The notes below the pieces were generated by a model. That model saw only the letters and a list, made by a program, of their open reading frames with translations. It had not been told where the DNA came from and ran no database searches. From the NCBI GenBank assembly GCA_964036045.1, contig OZ038380.1:13909629-13973628 (forward strand): a DNA stretch of 64,000 nt, in the 5' to 3' direction. The DNA is from Eutreptiella sp. 'Long Island Sound 2002' (lineage: Eukaryota; Euglenozoa; Euglenophyceae; Eutreptiales; Eutreptiaceae). The position numbers and the translations under genes were made by a program. Of the stretch, positions 9,694 through 20,826 are shown one piece after another (the stretch's first letter is position 1; each line of letters begins with the position of its first letter).

Positions 9694-11327
9694 GAAGCCA
9701 TCCTACCACATTCTGCTCAATCCACTGTTCATTCTTTCTGTTTATGTCATGATGTGGAGAACTGCGAATGTTTGATAATTTGACGTCAATCAACTTTTCT
9801 TTGGTCTCCGTTAGGCAGACAAGGCGTAGATACGCTGACGGAGTGTGCTGCCGTGTTCAGAAAAAACCAAACTCAGGCTTAATTCAGGCAGATTCGGGGT
9901 AATCTTGTCTCTGTTGGTCTGTGCATCTTTGGAATTTGGCTACTCGTGCAGATGGAAGCAAATGTACATAATCAAAACGCTGCGCAGCGACATTCACCCC
10001 TACAGGCAACCCCTGTAGTACTGGCTGCCCTAGAGGCGACGCCAGGAACTCAGATCGTACCTTCATTTGCTGTGATGCTGACGCCAAAGTCCAGATTCAG
10101 ATCCAGGATCCTCAAATTTACCTTGAATTTCTCAGGTTTGTCCATCATTCTGCCACTGTTGTACGAAACCCAGACGTCAATTGTTCAGACAATCTTCATC
10201 TAGGAGCTCTAGGGACTTCTAACAGCAACCTTTGAAGTCCGTAAGCTTCGTTGTATTTTTGGCACACGCCAATGTGAGCTCAATTCGACCAGAAACTGTC
10301 GAGAATGGTGAATCCAAGTGTCTTGTGGGACTCCATCGAAGGATTGGCCTTGTCCAAGTCGATTGACACCACCGCCACTGTAAATTCGGTGTCTCTCAGT
10401 TATATACTGTCAGTAAAGTGCCTTCAGCGAACCTTCGGCGCGTTACATGCCAAGGATCCAGGGCCAGCATGTCCCATCATGATGCATCATCACATGATCC
10501 ACATTTTGATAGAATCTGTTAGATGCTCGCGAACCAACGTGCCGGAAAGCACAATTGAGCTGAATAAACGACAATATATATTAACTTTAGTCTAAACGAA
10601 GGTGTTGGTAGTTTCAGTTGTACACATTCCGCTTCATTTCACCTTCATCTCAGGGAATTTACTCATGTTAGGATAATTTTGATTGATTTCCTTGTCATCT
10701 CCTCTCATTCCTCGAAGATCTGTCGACGGCTTTGCCTAACTTCGTTGACGCTTATGATCTTCTGTGCACTTAGGGTCTGTAGACTACATGTGTATTTGTT
10801 TAACCTCTCTGTGATTGCTTAATCCTCTCAATCTTTGCTCAAATTCATTCTCATTTTTGCTGAATCTTGTGATCATCCTCCAGATGCGCCAAATCTGAGC
10901 CACATGCTGTACTTTTCAGAACGAGAAAAGCGGGATAACACGATGTAGAGTTCGGCGAGGTCACCGTAGCGTGCCCGCGACAGCGAAACTGTGCCAGAGC
11001 GCTGAGATGTCACTCCAATTCTTGATCCCCCCACTCAATCCATCAATAATCTACCTCATTCTCAACCAATGCATGGTTTGGTATCGATTCTCGATACGTT
11101 TACATGCTTTTTAGCCCATGACCTAATGTTTTACTGCACGGAGGACTGTTCGTCACTTCTCATTCCGTCTCATTTCAGGTTCATCCAGCCTGATTCAGTG
11201 CCAATTCAGCCCAATTCAGGTCAGATCAAGCAGATTTCGCCCCATCGAGGCTACATTTCTATGTTTTTCTGGGACTTACCCGCACTACGTTCTTCGTTGA
11301 CGTAGCGACACACCCCAGTGTGTTTTT
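9694..11327 (+). other. 3' non-coding region of the LTR retrotransposon
   Basis: About 1.6 kb between the pol stop and the polypurine tract. Only short ORFs are present and none resembles an envelope protein or another known domain. No nested insertion was recognised. The composition is AT-richer than pol. Confidence 0.6.
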
Positions 11328-11337
11328 GGAGGGGGAG
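11328..11337 (+). promoter_or_regulatory. Polypurine tract
   Basis: GGAGGGGGAG ends at the base before the TG of the 3' LTR and is preceded by a T run. This is the expected plus-strand primer site of a Ty3/gypsy element. Confidence 0.85.
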
Positions 11338-11869
11338 TGTAAGTGCGGCTAGCCCCATCTGCTCAGATTTTCAGACATTCTGCCCAGATTGGCTACATTT
11401 TGGTCATTTTCTTTGCTTCGGCGGATTCGCCGCCTCGCAGCTCAGTCACAGGATATTTCCTATATATTTCTGATATGCCGGATTTGATTCCGCGGTCCAT
11501 TTCCCGTAAATCCGCCGCATTCCGCTATTTTAGCTGGAATCGCCATTTGCCGCTGGCGCGCGCTCGCGGGCCTGATCGGCCATACAATTTTACATAAATG
11601 GATTATTTAAATTCATTCGGACAGTTTTGGACACTCAGATGTATTTAGAATAATTCCCCTCAATTTTCTTCATAGACTGGGATTTTCTGCCGGACCACAA
11701 TCAGCATGGATCTTGCTTCTGTTGTCGCTGCTCTCGCCTCCGTTGGTGTCCGAGTGTCCGGTTCCAACCCCAATAACAACATCCAGGGAGACTCCTCGCG
11801 TGCCTGCCCCACTGGTCTTGCCGGCCCCGAGCCCTCCGGCACCCACAACGACCCAGGGCAGCACTTTCA
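11338..11869 (+). repeat. 3' LTR (532 bp)
   Basis: Copy of 1106-1637 with one visible substitution (C at 11834 against T at 1602). It carries the duplicated gag start at ATG 11706, which runs out of the LTR into flanking DNA and stops near 11942; that short ORF is not a gene. Confidence 0.95.
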
Positions 11870-11874
11870 AGAAC
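11870..11874. repeat. Target site duplication, right copy (AGAAC)
   Basis: Five bases after the 3' LTR, identical to 1101-1105. Confidence 0.9.
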
Positions 11875-13870
11875 GTACCGAGGAGCCTCTGGGTAACCTA
11901 AACAAGGTTTACCGTGCGCAACTCGCGTGGCCTACCCTTTAATGCATCATGTGCACGCAGGGAAGGGAGGCTGAACCACAGACTCAACCAGGAGGTGAGC
12001 TCCTCCTGGGCTAACCTACCTTACTCACCATGCATCGTGTGAATGCCGCATTGAAACGAACACAAAACAAACCTAAGCGTTTTAAGCAACTCAACTTGAA
12101 CGCCACAGCCGCACACGAACAAACGCTTACCTGTGAAGAAGGAAACAAGGGTGAATTAGGGATACAGGTGAAGCGACACAGCGTGTGGATGCCTAGATTA
12201 GGCACATGCATCGCGAGCACAGCGCATATTCTAACCCTACGTGCGCGCTGCGCGCTCCATTCGCATCACATACCTTTCATTCCTGCTTTCACCTGTGCAG
12301 AGCACGAGAGATGAACACCCGACCCCCCAACGAGCACAGCGTTGACAACCCTAACGTTTTGACGGAACAAGCAACACGAACGCAATGCGTGAGTGTGAAG
12401 TGACACAGACATACCTGAGAGACGGGTTGTTGAACTGACCTGTGGTGTGGGCTGATTTTGAATGCTTTACTCTGAAGTTTATAAAAATTTTGATGCAACT
12501 GTGCAAAAATTTTCTTTAAAACTTTAAAAACTACGGCTCATACCTTCTTTTCAAAAAGCCGTTTTCGCTTGCGCAACCCTTTTCTTGGCATCCGCTTCCT
12601 TTGCGCTTGTCTGCGACTTTAAGTTATGTGTAAAAATGACGATTTCCCGCGTGGTTTCGTCGATTTTCAACGATTTCACTTGCTAAATTGCAACCCCTTC
12701 CGCAAAACCGCAGAAATCACTCCCTGCTGGTTCCATTTTCCATTTTTTCCAGCTCCTGGGGGTTTGTGTCCTCCATTGGGAGTATTGCTCCGCCCTGGCC
12801 CTTGGTCAGGACGTTTACTAAAACGCTGTTTATACGGCGATAGCCGTCCGCATTAGAGCGTTCGACTGTACCCTAGTGGACAGACACATGTGCTCTGGAC
12901 AGGGAGTCCTGGGTTCAATTCCCACTGGCCCCACACTTTTTCCAAAAGTTTTCGCCGCACGCCGGCGACTTTTGAGGAATGCCCCTGCGAAGGGACATCA
13001 TTCAAAGTACATTACACTGTTTTTCAAGGGTCCCTACAGTGTGATAGGCTTCTATGAAGTGATGAGGATGTTTTTGGTAAGTTTAATGCATTTTTTTTGA
13101 GGTAATTTTGGGAATATTTGAGCCTTTTTCCTTGGTCCTACTAGCTTGATCAACTAGTACTCCAGGGGGGAGTAAGAAAAAGTCACTGCCATGTCTTTCT
13201 TGGAGGGCTTGATCCAGGCTAAGCCCCCCTTAAAACCCTTTGTTGATGCTGAGACAAACTTAAGTGTTTTTATCACTCTTTTGTTGCCTAAAGTACACTT
13301 TCTCAAGGTAACTAGGGTTGTGACCCTAGCCCCCCCCATGAAGTTCACCCCTACCACTCAACTGAGCGGAGGTACCTTCCTTCATGGAGGATATACCAAA
13401 ATAAATCAGGCATTTCATGCTTGTGGGCCTTGGAGGTTAGGCCTAAGTGGTCTCCCACCCCAAGACCCCTATACTCAATTGATTCTACCACTTATTGTGG
13501 TCCTACTTTGTAACTGTTTCTGAATTCAGTTGCTTGGCCAAGGCTTTTCTGTGTGGTCCTGACATCTATGCCCCTCAGTCCTAACCAGCACCATTTCACC
13601 CAAAAGAGTGCACATGAAGTGCCTATTGCAACCTCTGAGGCTAGAGTCTGACCAATTTTCATATAAAAACTTTTGTATTATCCATTTGTGATTGAATATA
13701 TGTGCATATACCTGCTTTGTCTATCTGCAGCCCTTCTGTGTTATACTGGATTACAAAACCAATCATTGATTCGATCCACATTCAGTCCTTGCTCTACTTG
13801 CTGCTTTGGTTTGGGGTTTTCAACTACAAAACCTGCAGGAATACATCAAAAGACCTAGGGCATAATTCAA
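11875..13870. other. Intergenic DNA without a recognisable gene
   Basis: This is the continuation of the flank interrupted by the LTR element. ORFs are short and on both strands, and none carries a domain I recognise. A tRNA-like remnant lies near 12863-12934. Confidence 0.5.
12863..12940 (+). other. tRNA-like remnant or SINE head
   Basis: TAGTGGACAG (12874-12883) fits an A-box and GGTTCAATTCC (12911-12921) fits a B-box of an internal RNA polymerase III promoter, about 37 bp apart. A TGGG/CCCA T-arm stem surrounds the B-box, and a T run follows at about 12937-12941. Acceptor and anticodon stems do not close, so this is not a functional tRNA. A decayed tRNA gene or a tRNA-derived SINE are both possible. 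Confidence 0.3.
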
Positions 13871-13881
13871 GGACATCTTTC

Positions 13882-16676
13882 TCACCGCGCTTGTGCAAGT
13901 GAGCGCAGCACCACCAACCAGCGTTTTAAAAAGAATTGGAAGGGATGACGTGCCTCCGGATGGTATTTTACAGTGCAACGAACGAACCATGAGGCATAAA
14001 TAGCAGTCCAGGCAAGGATGCCAACAGGGGTTTGGAGTGAGCTGTCTGGTTCACTGTCAATCAGTCGTTGAATACCTAGGACTCCCGAACCCCAATCTGG
14101 GAAGCATTTGGCTATGGTGTCATAGGCCACTGGTAGGTACCAACAGTGTAGCAGGGAGTGCCGTACTGTCTCTAGGGAGCCGTCCAGAGGACAACAGGTT
14201 TCGAGTGGCTTCCAGTTTGCCTGTCTGTGCCCGACTGGCAAGCATTGCCACAGTGCAGCATGGACAAAGTCTTTCAAGTCTGAGGGAAGATTGCAACGCC
14301 ACCATGCTTTCCACACTTTCTGTTCTTGCCTAGGCTCAAAATCATAGGGATAAGATACATAGCTCAGGAGCTTAGTATCAATCCATTTGACCCAGTGCGA
14401 TCTGTCTGGAAGTTCTGGGTATCTGTCTCGATACGCCGGTGGCAACGGTGGCTGTGATGTAGCTAGGCGCTGGATGGCCGCCCGATAGATGGGTTGCCAA
14501 CTGGGTGCAAGCCGGGAGAAAAGGTTGTTGTCCTCCAGCAAGCTGCCCACTGTTAGGATGCCAGCTCCGATTAGCTGTGGGCAATAGTACGTTTGATTGT
14601 GCTGATTACGAAATGCATGATGGTGCCAGAGCGGGGTGTCGTAGGCGAGCGTAGAAAGGGGTGCTTGTGGGATGTGTTGTTTGAGCAACGAAGAGGCGCG
14701 GGCAGACCACGCCAGGTATGGCATGGTGTTCCACACCACGTTGCTCCCCATCTGGAAAGTGAATGTAGACGTGGTGTCTAGGACGATTCCATGTTTGATT
14801 TGAAAAGGTTGGAAGCCGCTGACAATAGTTGAAGGAATGAGTGAGGAATTGTTCAGGAAACGTGCAAAAAGCGTAGAAAATTGCCAGTGTTGAAATTCCT
14901 TAGGTGCAGGCAGCGCATAGCCTCCCTGCTGTTTGGGGAGGGAGAGAATTGGTTGTGTGATGCCCCAGGAATTGAGACGCAGAGATACGTGATAGATGAG
15001 TGTGAGTGTAGAGATAACCTTATCGTCAGCAAAGACTGCCCTGGCAGGGTGCACCAGCAGGGGGATTATCCAGAGCTTCAAGAGTTCTATTCGCTCCGGG
15101 AGGGACAGTTCCCATGAACGCATGGAGTAGGCTCTGCCCAGTGCCTTATTCAGTGCAAGGGAAAAGGACTGTTCTGGGGTGACATGTCCCAGCAGGATCC
15201 CCAGATATTTGTATGTCTTCTGGATAGGTATGCCAAACACTGTGAGTGCAGCTTGCAGTTGTGGAGGCCATTCCCCTTTCAGAAGAATGGCTGACTTGCC
15301 TTTGTTCATTTTTAAGCCGGTATGTGCAGTGAAGCATGACGTTTCTGTCATGATCAGTATCAAAATTGCGTGAGCTTCATCAGGCGGCAGTGTAATGATG
15401 AGAAGTAAATGGTTTGCATATAAAAGAATGGGGATATGTGGTGAAATGGCAGTCAGTTTCAGCGCCAGAGGTGAAATGAGCATTGCAAACATCGAGGGGG
15501 AGTGTGGGCAGCCTTGTCTCACCCCCGATGTTGGGTTTATGGGACAATGCTTGAAAGGTATGCCGTGTATGACAGGTATGATTTGAGCCGTGAACACTGC
15601 AAGTAACAGTCGTGTGACATCTGCAGGCAGGGTCATCATTTCGAAAAAGGCCTGGGCATAAGCATGGGTGACCGAATCGAAGGCTTTCTGAAAGTCAATA
15701 AGAACAAAACAGCCTTGCGTCATGGACGACCAAGAGTCAAACGCCTGCCAAACTGTGTTCTGGATGTAGCGACCTTTGATAAAGCCTAACTAGTGCATTG
15801 GAATGACAGCAGAAACAAGCTCTTGCAATTGCAAAAGCAGAATAGCGGACGTCCACTTGTGGCAGCAGTTTTGCGGGACTAGCGGCCTGAGATCTGCAAC
15901 TCCCACACTGCCCAATGCTTTGGGGATGGGGTTGAGAATGGCCTGAGCCCACTCCGGGTTCAATTCTCCTGTGTTTAAAATATGTTGATAGATGTCATGC
16001 ATCAGTGGGACAAAAAACTCTCAAAAGGCTGAGTGGATGGAGGCCTGCGCTCCATCTGCACCTGATGCAGAGTTTTTGCTGAGGCCGTCCAGTGCGGCCT
16101 CCACTAGTTCTTGTGTGGGGGGGCGTACCAGCATGCTCACCATCAGAGGCATGTTTTTGTTCGGAAAAAATTGCGATAGGTAGCGTTTGCATTCTAGGAT
16201 AGGTGCACCCTCTGCTCGCATGGTTTGCTGCCAGTATTGGACTATCTCTACGGCGAGTGCCTCTAGTTCCTGTATGATGTGTCCGAATTTGTTTCTCAAA
16301 TTATGCAACTTACGTTTGTGCTGAAGTTGCTTGACAAGCCTCCAGACGTCTTGTTTCCTTCTCCAGGGATGCAGTGTGTATGGATCGTCTAACACAGTCC
16401 TCAGCTTTTGCAACACAATTTGTCCCGTTCTGTTTGTATTTTCTTGCTCAGCAAGTGCTGTGAGGATGGAGTAGGCGGATGACGATGATGTAGTGTTGTA
16501 GCCTCGCGAGCGAAGCAAGTCCCAGGCGCCTGGCGAGAGCTGTTGCACTGTAGAATCCATAAGGAGTGCTTGAATTTCAGAACAACCCTGCTCTGCCCTG
16601 TGCTTTGCTTCAACGTGGAGTGCAGAAGAGCGTATGAGGGATAGCGCATCGGCCCAGTGTGCGTAACCTTCCGTGG
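13882..16676 (-). pseudogene. LINE-A, RT-containing 3' half (dead non-LTR retrotransposon)
   Basis: One reading frame runs from 16676 to the stop at 13882 but is broken by TGA (16021-16023) and TAG (15790-15792). The TAG sits where this RT family usually has Gln before GFIKGR. RT features: GFIKGR, then IDFQKAFDS, then GVRQGCPHSP. The catalytic YADD is changed to YANH near 15408-15421, losing both aspartates. A C-terminal zinc-knuckle-like motif (LETVRHSLLHC) lies near 14150. The frame continues at 39405 on the far side of the inserted LINE-B, where the endonuclease part lies. The exact 3' end of LINE-A was not identified; no poly(A) is obvious after the stop. Confidence 0.88.
16663..16676. 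repeat. 14-bp target site duplication, left copy
   Basis: GTAACCTTCCGTGG here is identical to 39391-39404. The two copies bound a 22.7-kb segment. In LINE-A the sequence encodes the same residues (TEGY) on both sides, so it is duplicated target DNA. Confidence 0.93.
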
Positions 16677-16695
16677 TTTGAGGTTTGAGGTTTGA
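16675..16695 (-). repeat. LINE-B 3' terminal heptamer tail
   Basis: Three tandem copies of GGTTTGA on the + strand (TCAAACC on the element strand) abut the left target duplication and share two bases with it. Short-repeat tails instead of poly(A) occur in several LINE clades. Confidence 0.75.
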
Positions 16696-17929
16696 TTTTG
16701 CGGGTACTAGACGCCTTTCGGCCCCGGGGGGCCACCTGGTCGGGCCAGGTGATATCCTCCCCACCGGGCCCTAGTGGGGAGCCCTCCAAGACGCACCTCC
16801 TGCCTGGTGGCGGAGTCCCCCGGGTTCACAGAGCTCGGAGCCCCGTCCTTCCCCGGCGTCCCCGTTTCGCCACTCCCCGGTCAGTGCATCAATTCGCAGC
16901 CGTGGCCGCGGGCGCTTACCCACTGCGTCGCCCCCCTAATGCGTGGTCGCCCGGGGCGCCGGCGCCGCCGGGCCCGTGCTACTGGCTTGTCGCCAGTGGG
17001 ACCCCCTTGGGCTGGCGCGGAGGCTGCCTAGCCTAGGGGTTGGGGCGTGGCGCTGTGCGCCACTACTGCCTTGGCGGGTGCAGTGTCCCGTCTGTGTGTG
17101 CGCGGCGCTCGCGGCCGGTTCGGGGGGGTTCGGGCCGGTACCTGGTGTTGTGTCTCCCCTTCTTCCCCCTTCCCGCCCCGCGTGTTCCGCGCTGCGTGTG
17201 GCGGGCCGTCCCGTCCGGGTGTCCCTTATCCTCGCTCGCTGGTACGCCATTCCATGCGGTCTGTGCGTTCCGCGCGCTCGGTCCGGTTGCCCTTCTGGTG
17301 GTCCCCGCGTGTCCTTTTCGTGTGCGTGCGCTCGCGCTCTCGCGGTGTCCGCTCCCCGCTGGGTGGTGTGGCGCGCGCATCTCGCGTGGTCCCGGCACTG
17401 GGCGCTGGTAGGGCCGTTCCACGTGGTCCGTGCCCCTCCGCGTGTCCTGCCCCGGTCCCGTGCTCCGTCTGGCGTGCTTGGGGGGGGGCGGTCCGGTCCC
17501 GGTTCCCCCCTACTTGGCTTGGGGTTGTGGGGGCGGCGGCAGGGCGTCCTCGGGGGGGTGCCTTCGACCGTTGCGTGGGGCGTTCGGGGTCTTGCGCTCC
17601 TCTTCCCCCGACTGCCCGTCCACTGGGTGGGCTGTCGGGGTCTGCGTTGCGGGCGCAGGCGTGCGGTTGTGGGGGCCCCGCTCTGTTCCTGTGGGGGGGG
17701 AGAGAGGTGTCGACTTGGTGTCCAGGCGCCGGTCCGCCGGATTCCCATGACGAGCCCGATGCGCACGGAGCTTCGCCCTGCGGGATGCGTGGGGGGGTCG
17801 GGGTGACCGTGGCTGGAGTGGCGCACTAATGTTCCGGTTCATGGCCCAGCAGAGCACCCCTACCGCGGGCTTACTCTTAGCACAGGGGGAGGGGGTTGCG
17901 GGCGCGTTTGTTCTGTGACCCGGGTGCCA

Positions 17930-18335
17930 GTGTATCTCAGAAGGCAGCCGCCCCGGAGGTAGCGCACCAGGCGCGCGCCGCGAAGGAGCTGGTTCGAACC
18001 CCGGGATCAGTGGTCTCCCACCGATCCCTTCGAATACCGGACGAGGCCTCCCGTCGACCTGTTCGAGTACAGGTGACGGTGCGCACTGCTGCAGGGGTGG
18101 GTGGCTCCTATGTGTTTTGTTGTTCTAAGGTGGGGGGTAAAACGAACGAGACCTCCACCCGATCCACCGGTATCGGTGGTGGCGCGAGTTGCTGGAGGGG
18201 GGGGTGGTTCCCACGTCGCCAACTAGAGAGCTCTACGTGCAGGGATCCCAGGAGCACCAACGCCTGGGATCGAACCCCCGCACTGGACGATTGAAGACCG
18301 ACGCTCTCACTACTGGGCCGCGGGAGTCTCTTACG
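17930..18335. other. Cluster of tRNA-like A/B-box pieces
   Basis: On the + strand TAGCGCACCAGG and GGTTCGAACCCC (about 17960-18005) resemble A- and B-boxes. A small T-arm-like hairpin (ACCTG-TTCGAGTA-CAGGT) lies near 18057-18074. On the minus strand a better tRNA-like segment spans about 18330-18262: GGCCCAGTAGTGAGAGC as D-arm and A-box, a TCTTCAA loop, and GGTTCGATCCC as B-box. None closes a full cloverleaf. They may be decayed tRNAs or internal promoter modules. Confidence 0.3.
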
Positions 18336-18589
18336 CGACTTTGGGGTGTCGTCGGCTATGAATCCAGTCCTGAGGGTGGGGCTGCGCGTTGTGAAGCGTG
18401 TTGCGCGTGCCGGGAGGCCCCAGTCCACGTGCACGGGGTCGGGACAGGGGGGGAGGGGGCTGGGTGGGGTGCGGCACCGTCGGATCGCCGACTGACGTGC
18501 ACAGGGGTAAGAGGCGGACAGTAGCACCTCCGGATCGCCGACTGACTGTAGGGCGGGGGGTCGCTCTGCCTCTTTCCGTCCCTCTGCCT

Positions 18590-20745
18590 TCCCTGGGCAG
18601 GCAACAAAGCGGGCGTCACTGGCGTTGTGCTGTCCATGGGGGGCGTGGCCCCCCATACCACTCCGGTTCGTGCTCACCCGGCTTCTCTGGGTACGATCTG
18701 TGCGGCGTCCCGGTGCGCAGGCGTGGGCCCGCTTGTTCTTCGCGGCCCCCATGTGGGCCGGCGGCTGGAGCGGGGGGGCGGGTCACACTCCGGCTCCCCT
18801 CTCGGGTGGGGGGGGCCCATCCCCCCTGCCTCGGGGGGGGTGTCGCGCCGCGGCCTCCCTGCTCTCGTTCCGGGCGGCGGCCTGCGGTACCCCTTTCTGG
18901 CTCTCTCCGTGTCGCTGGCGCGCTCCCTTCCGGCGCGCGCGTGCGGTCGGGGCTGAAGTGCCGCCCCGGGGTGGGGGGGGTGAGGGGCGGCCCGTGGACC
19001 GCTCCCCTGGGGGCCCCAGCTGATCTGCAAACCCCCCCTCTGTCCCCTCGGAGTGGGCTGTGGTTACGGGAGGGTCATGCGGGGCGCGGCCTCCTTCGTG
19101 TTCCGTTGCGCGCGTTGCTCCGGCACGCCGGTGTGGGTTCGCGGGAGCAGGTCCAGCCGCCGTTGCCCTTACCGTGTCGCCGTTCCTCCTGTGGGTGGGG
19201 GCGCCCCCCCGGCCCTGGGGGGGCGGAGGGCCGCGCCTGTGGCTCCCCAGCTGGGGTGGGTGCGGGGGGGGGGGGGTGGGGGATCCGCCCCCCCGCCCGC
19301 TCTCGGGCCTGTGTGGGAGGGGGGGGGGGGGAGTGGGGGGGGGCCTTTGGTCCCCCGGCGATGCCTCCTGTCGGCCAAGGGGGGGGGGGGCGGCTTGGCA
19401 GTCCTGGCCCCGGGGGCCAGCCATCGGCCAGGGGGGTTGCGCCCTTCCCCCGCCCCCCTCTACCGAGAGCCGGATTCTCACGCAGTCCCTCTCTGGGGCC
19501 CCACATCCCCCGGCCGTTGTCGCGCGGCGATGGCCGGCCGGGGGTGGCCGTGAGGGTTAGCGGTCAGTGGTTAGCGGGTTGCGGGGCGGCAGGTTTCCCC
19601 CCGCGCTTGTTGTCTCCGCACTACCTCCCGCGGGAGGTGGCGCGCCGCTTTCCCCGGGCAGGCAACAAAGCGGGCGTCACTGGCGTCGTGGCCCCCCATA
19701 CCATTCCGGTTCGCGCCCACCCGGCTTCTCTGGGCACGATCTGCGCGGCGTCCCGGTGCGCAGGCGTGGGCCCACTTGCTCTTCGCGGCCCCCATTTGAG
19801 CCGGCGGCTGGGGCGGGGCGGCGGGTCACACTCCGGCTCCCCTCTCGGGCGGGGGGGGTCCACCCCCTCTGCCTCGGGGGGTGGGGGCCGGGGCCCCCGC
19901 GGCTGGCAGGCCGGTGGGGGGGCGGGGGGGGGGGTGTCGCGCCGCGGCCTCCCTGCTCTCGTTCCGGGCGGCGGCCTGTGGTACTCCTTTCTGGCTCTCT
20001 CCGTGTCGCCGGCGCGCTCCCTTCCGGCGCGCGCGTGCGGCCGGGGCTGAAGTGCCGCCCCGGGGTGGGGGGGGTGAGGGGCGGCCCGTGGACCGCCCCC
20101 CTGGGGGCCCCATCTGACTTGAAACCCCCCCTCTGTCACCTCGGAGTGGGCTGTGGTTACGGGAGGGTCATGTGGGGCGCGGCCTCCTTCCTGTTCCGTC
20201 GTGCGCGTTGCTCCGGCACGCCGGTGTGGGTTCGCGGGAGCAGGTCCAGCCGTCGTTGCCCTTATCGCGCCGCCGTTCCTCCTGAGGGGGGGGCGCCCCC
20301 CCGGCCCTGGGGGGGCGGAGGGCCGCGCCTGTGGCTCCCCTGCTGTGGTGGGTGCGGGGGGGGGGTTGGGGGGGCCGCCCCCCCGCCCGCCCTCGGGTCT
20401 GTGCGGGGGGGGGGGGGGGTGGGTTGGGGGGGGCCCTTTGACCCCCGGCGATACCTCTCGTCGGCCGGGGGGGAGGGGCGGGGGCGGCATGGCGGTCCTG
20501 GTCCCGGGGGCCAGCCATCGGCCAGGGGGTCGCGCCCTTCTCCCGCCCCCCCTATCGAGAGCCGGATGCTCGCGCAGGCCCTCGCCGGGGCCCCTCATCC
20601 CCCGGCCGTTGTCGCGCGGCGCTGGCCGGCCGGGGGTGGCCGTGAGGGTTAGCGGTCAGTGGTTAGCGGGTTGCGGGGCAGCAGGTTCCTCCCCGCGCTC
20701 GTTGCCTCCGCACTCCCTCCCGCGGGAGGTGGCGCGCCCTCGTAC
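18590..20745. repeat. Tandem duplication of a 1.07-kb GC-rich unit in LINE-B
   Basis: Unit 1 (about 18590-19654) and unit 2 (about 19655-20745) start alike (GGCAACAAAGCGGGCGTCAC at 18599 and 19661) and end alike (GAGGGTTAGCGGTCAGTGG at 19552 and 20644). The offset drifts from 1062 to 1092 because of indels in G runs. Similarity is clear by eye along the whole unit. No coding sense is apparent. Confidence 0.8.
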
Positions 20746-20826
20746 GTCGTGCCATACCGTGGGGGGGGCGTGGGTCGGGGGGCCCATCCCCCCCCCCCAA
20801 CCCTCCCGTACCCACCGTCTGGGCCT

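Larger units (their letters stand above)
1106..11869 (+). mobile_element. Ty3/gypsy chromovirus-type LTR retrotransposon with Dam-like domain
   Basis: A 10.76-kb element with two 532-bp direct LTRs that begin TG and end CA, flanked by a 5-bp target duplication AGAAC (1101-1105 and 11870-11874). A primer binding site follows the 5' LTR and a polypurine tract precedes the 3' LTR. Gene order is gag, protease, Dam-like methyltransferase domain, RT, RNase H, integrase, chromodomain. RT before integrase places it in Ty3/gypsy, and the terminal chromodomain places it among chromoviruses. The LTRs differ at one site that I found (T at 1602 against C at 11834), so the insertion is recent. A single in-frame UGA in the integrase region makes this copy probably non-autonomous. 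Confidence 0.95.
16696..20826 (-). other. LINE-B 3' region (4.1 kb, no recognised gene)
   Basis: Extremely GC-rich DNA with many runs of eight or more G on the + strand, which would be C runs in the element RNA. Long ORFs appear in several frames on both strands but are low-complexity Arg/Pro/Gly polypeptides explained by composition. It contains tRNA-like pieces (17930-18335) and a 1.07-kb tandem duplication. Whether all of it is original 3' UTR or includes captured DNA is open. Confidence 0.55.

Noticed and set aside
9946-10595. Small ORFs (85 and 96 codons) as a possible envelope or accessory gene of the LTR element
   Set aside because: No signal peptide, membrane segment or conserved motif. 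Such short ORFs are expected by chance over 1.6 kb.
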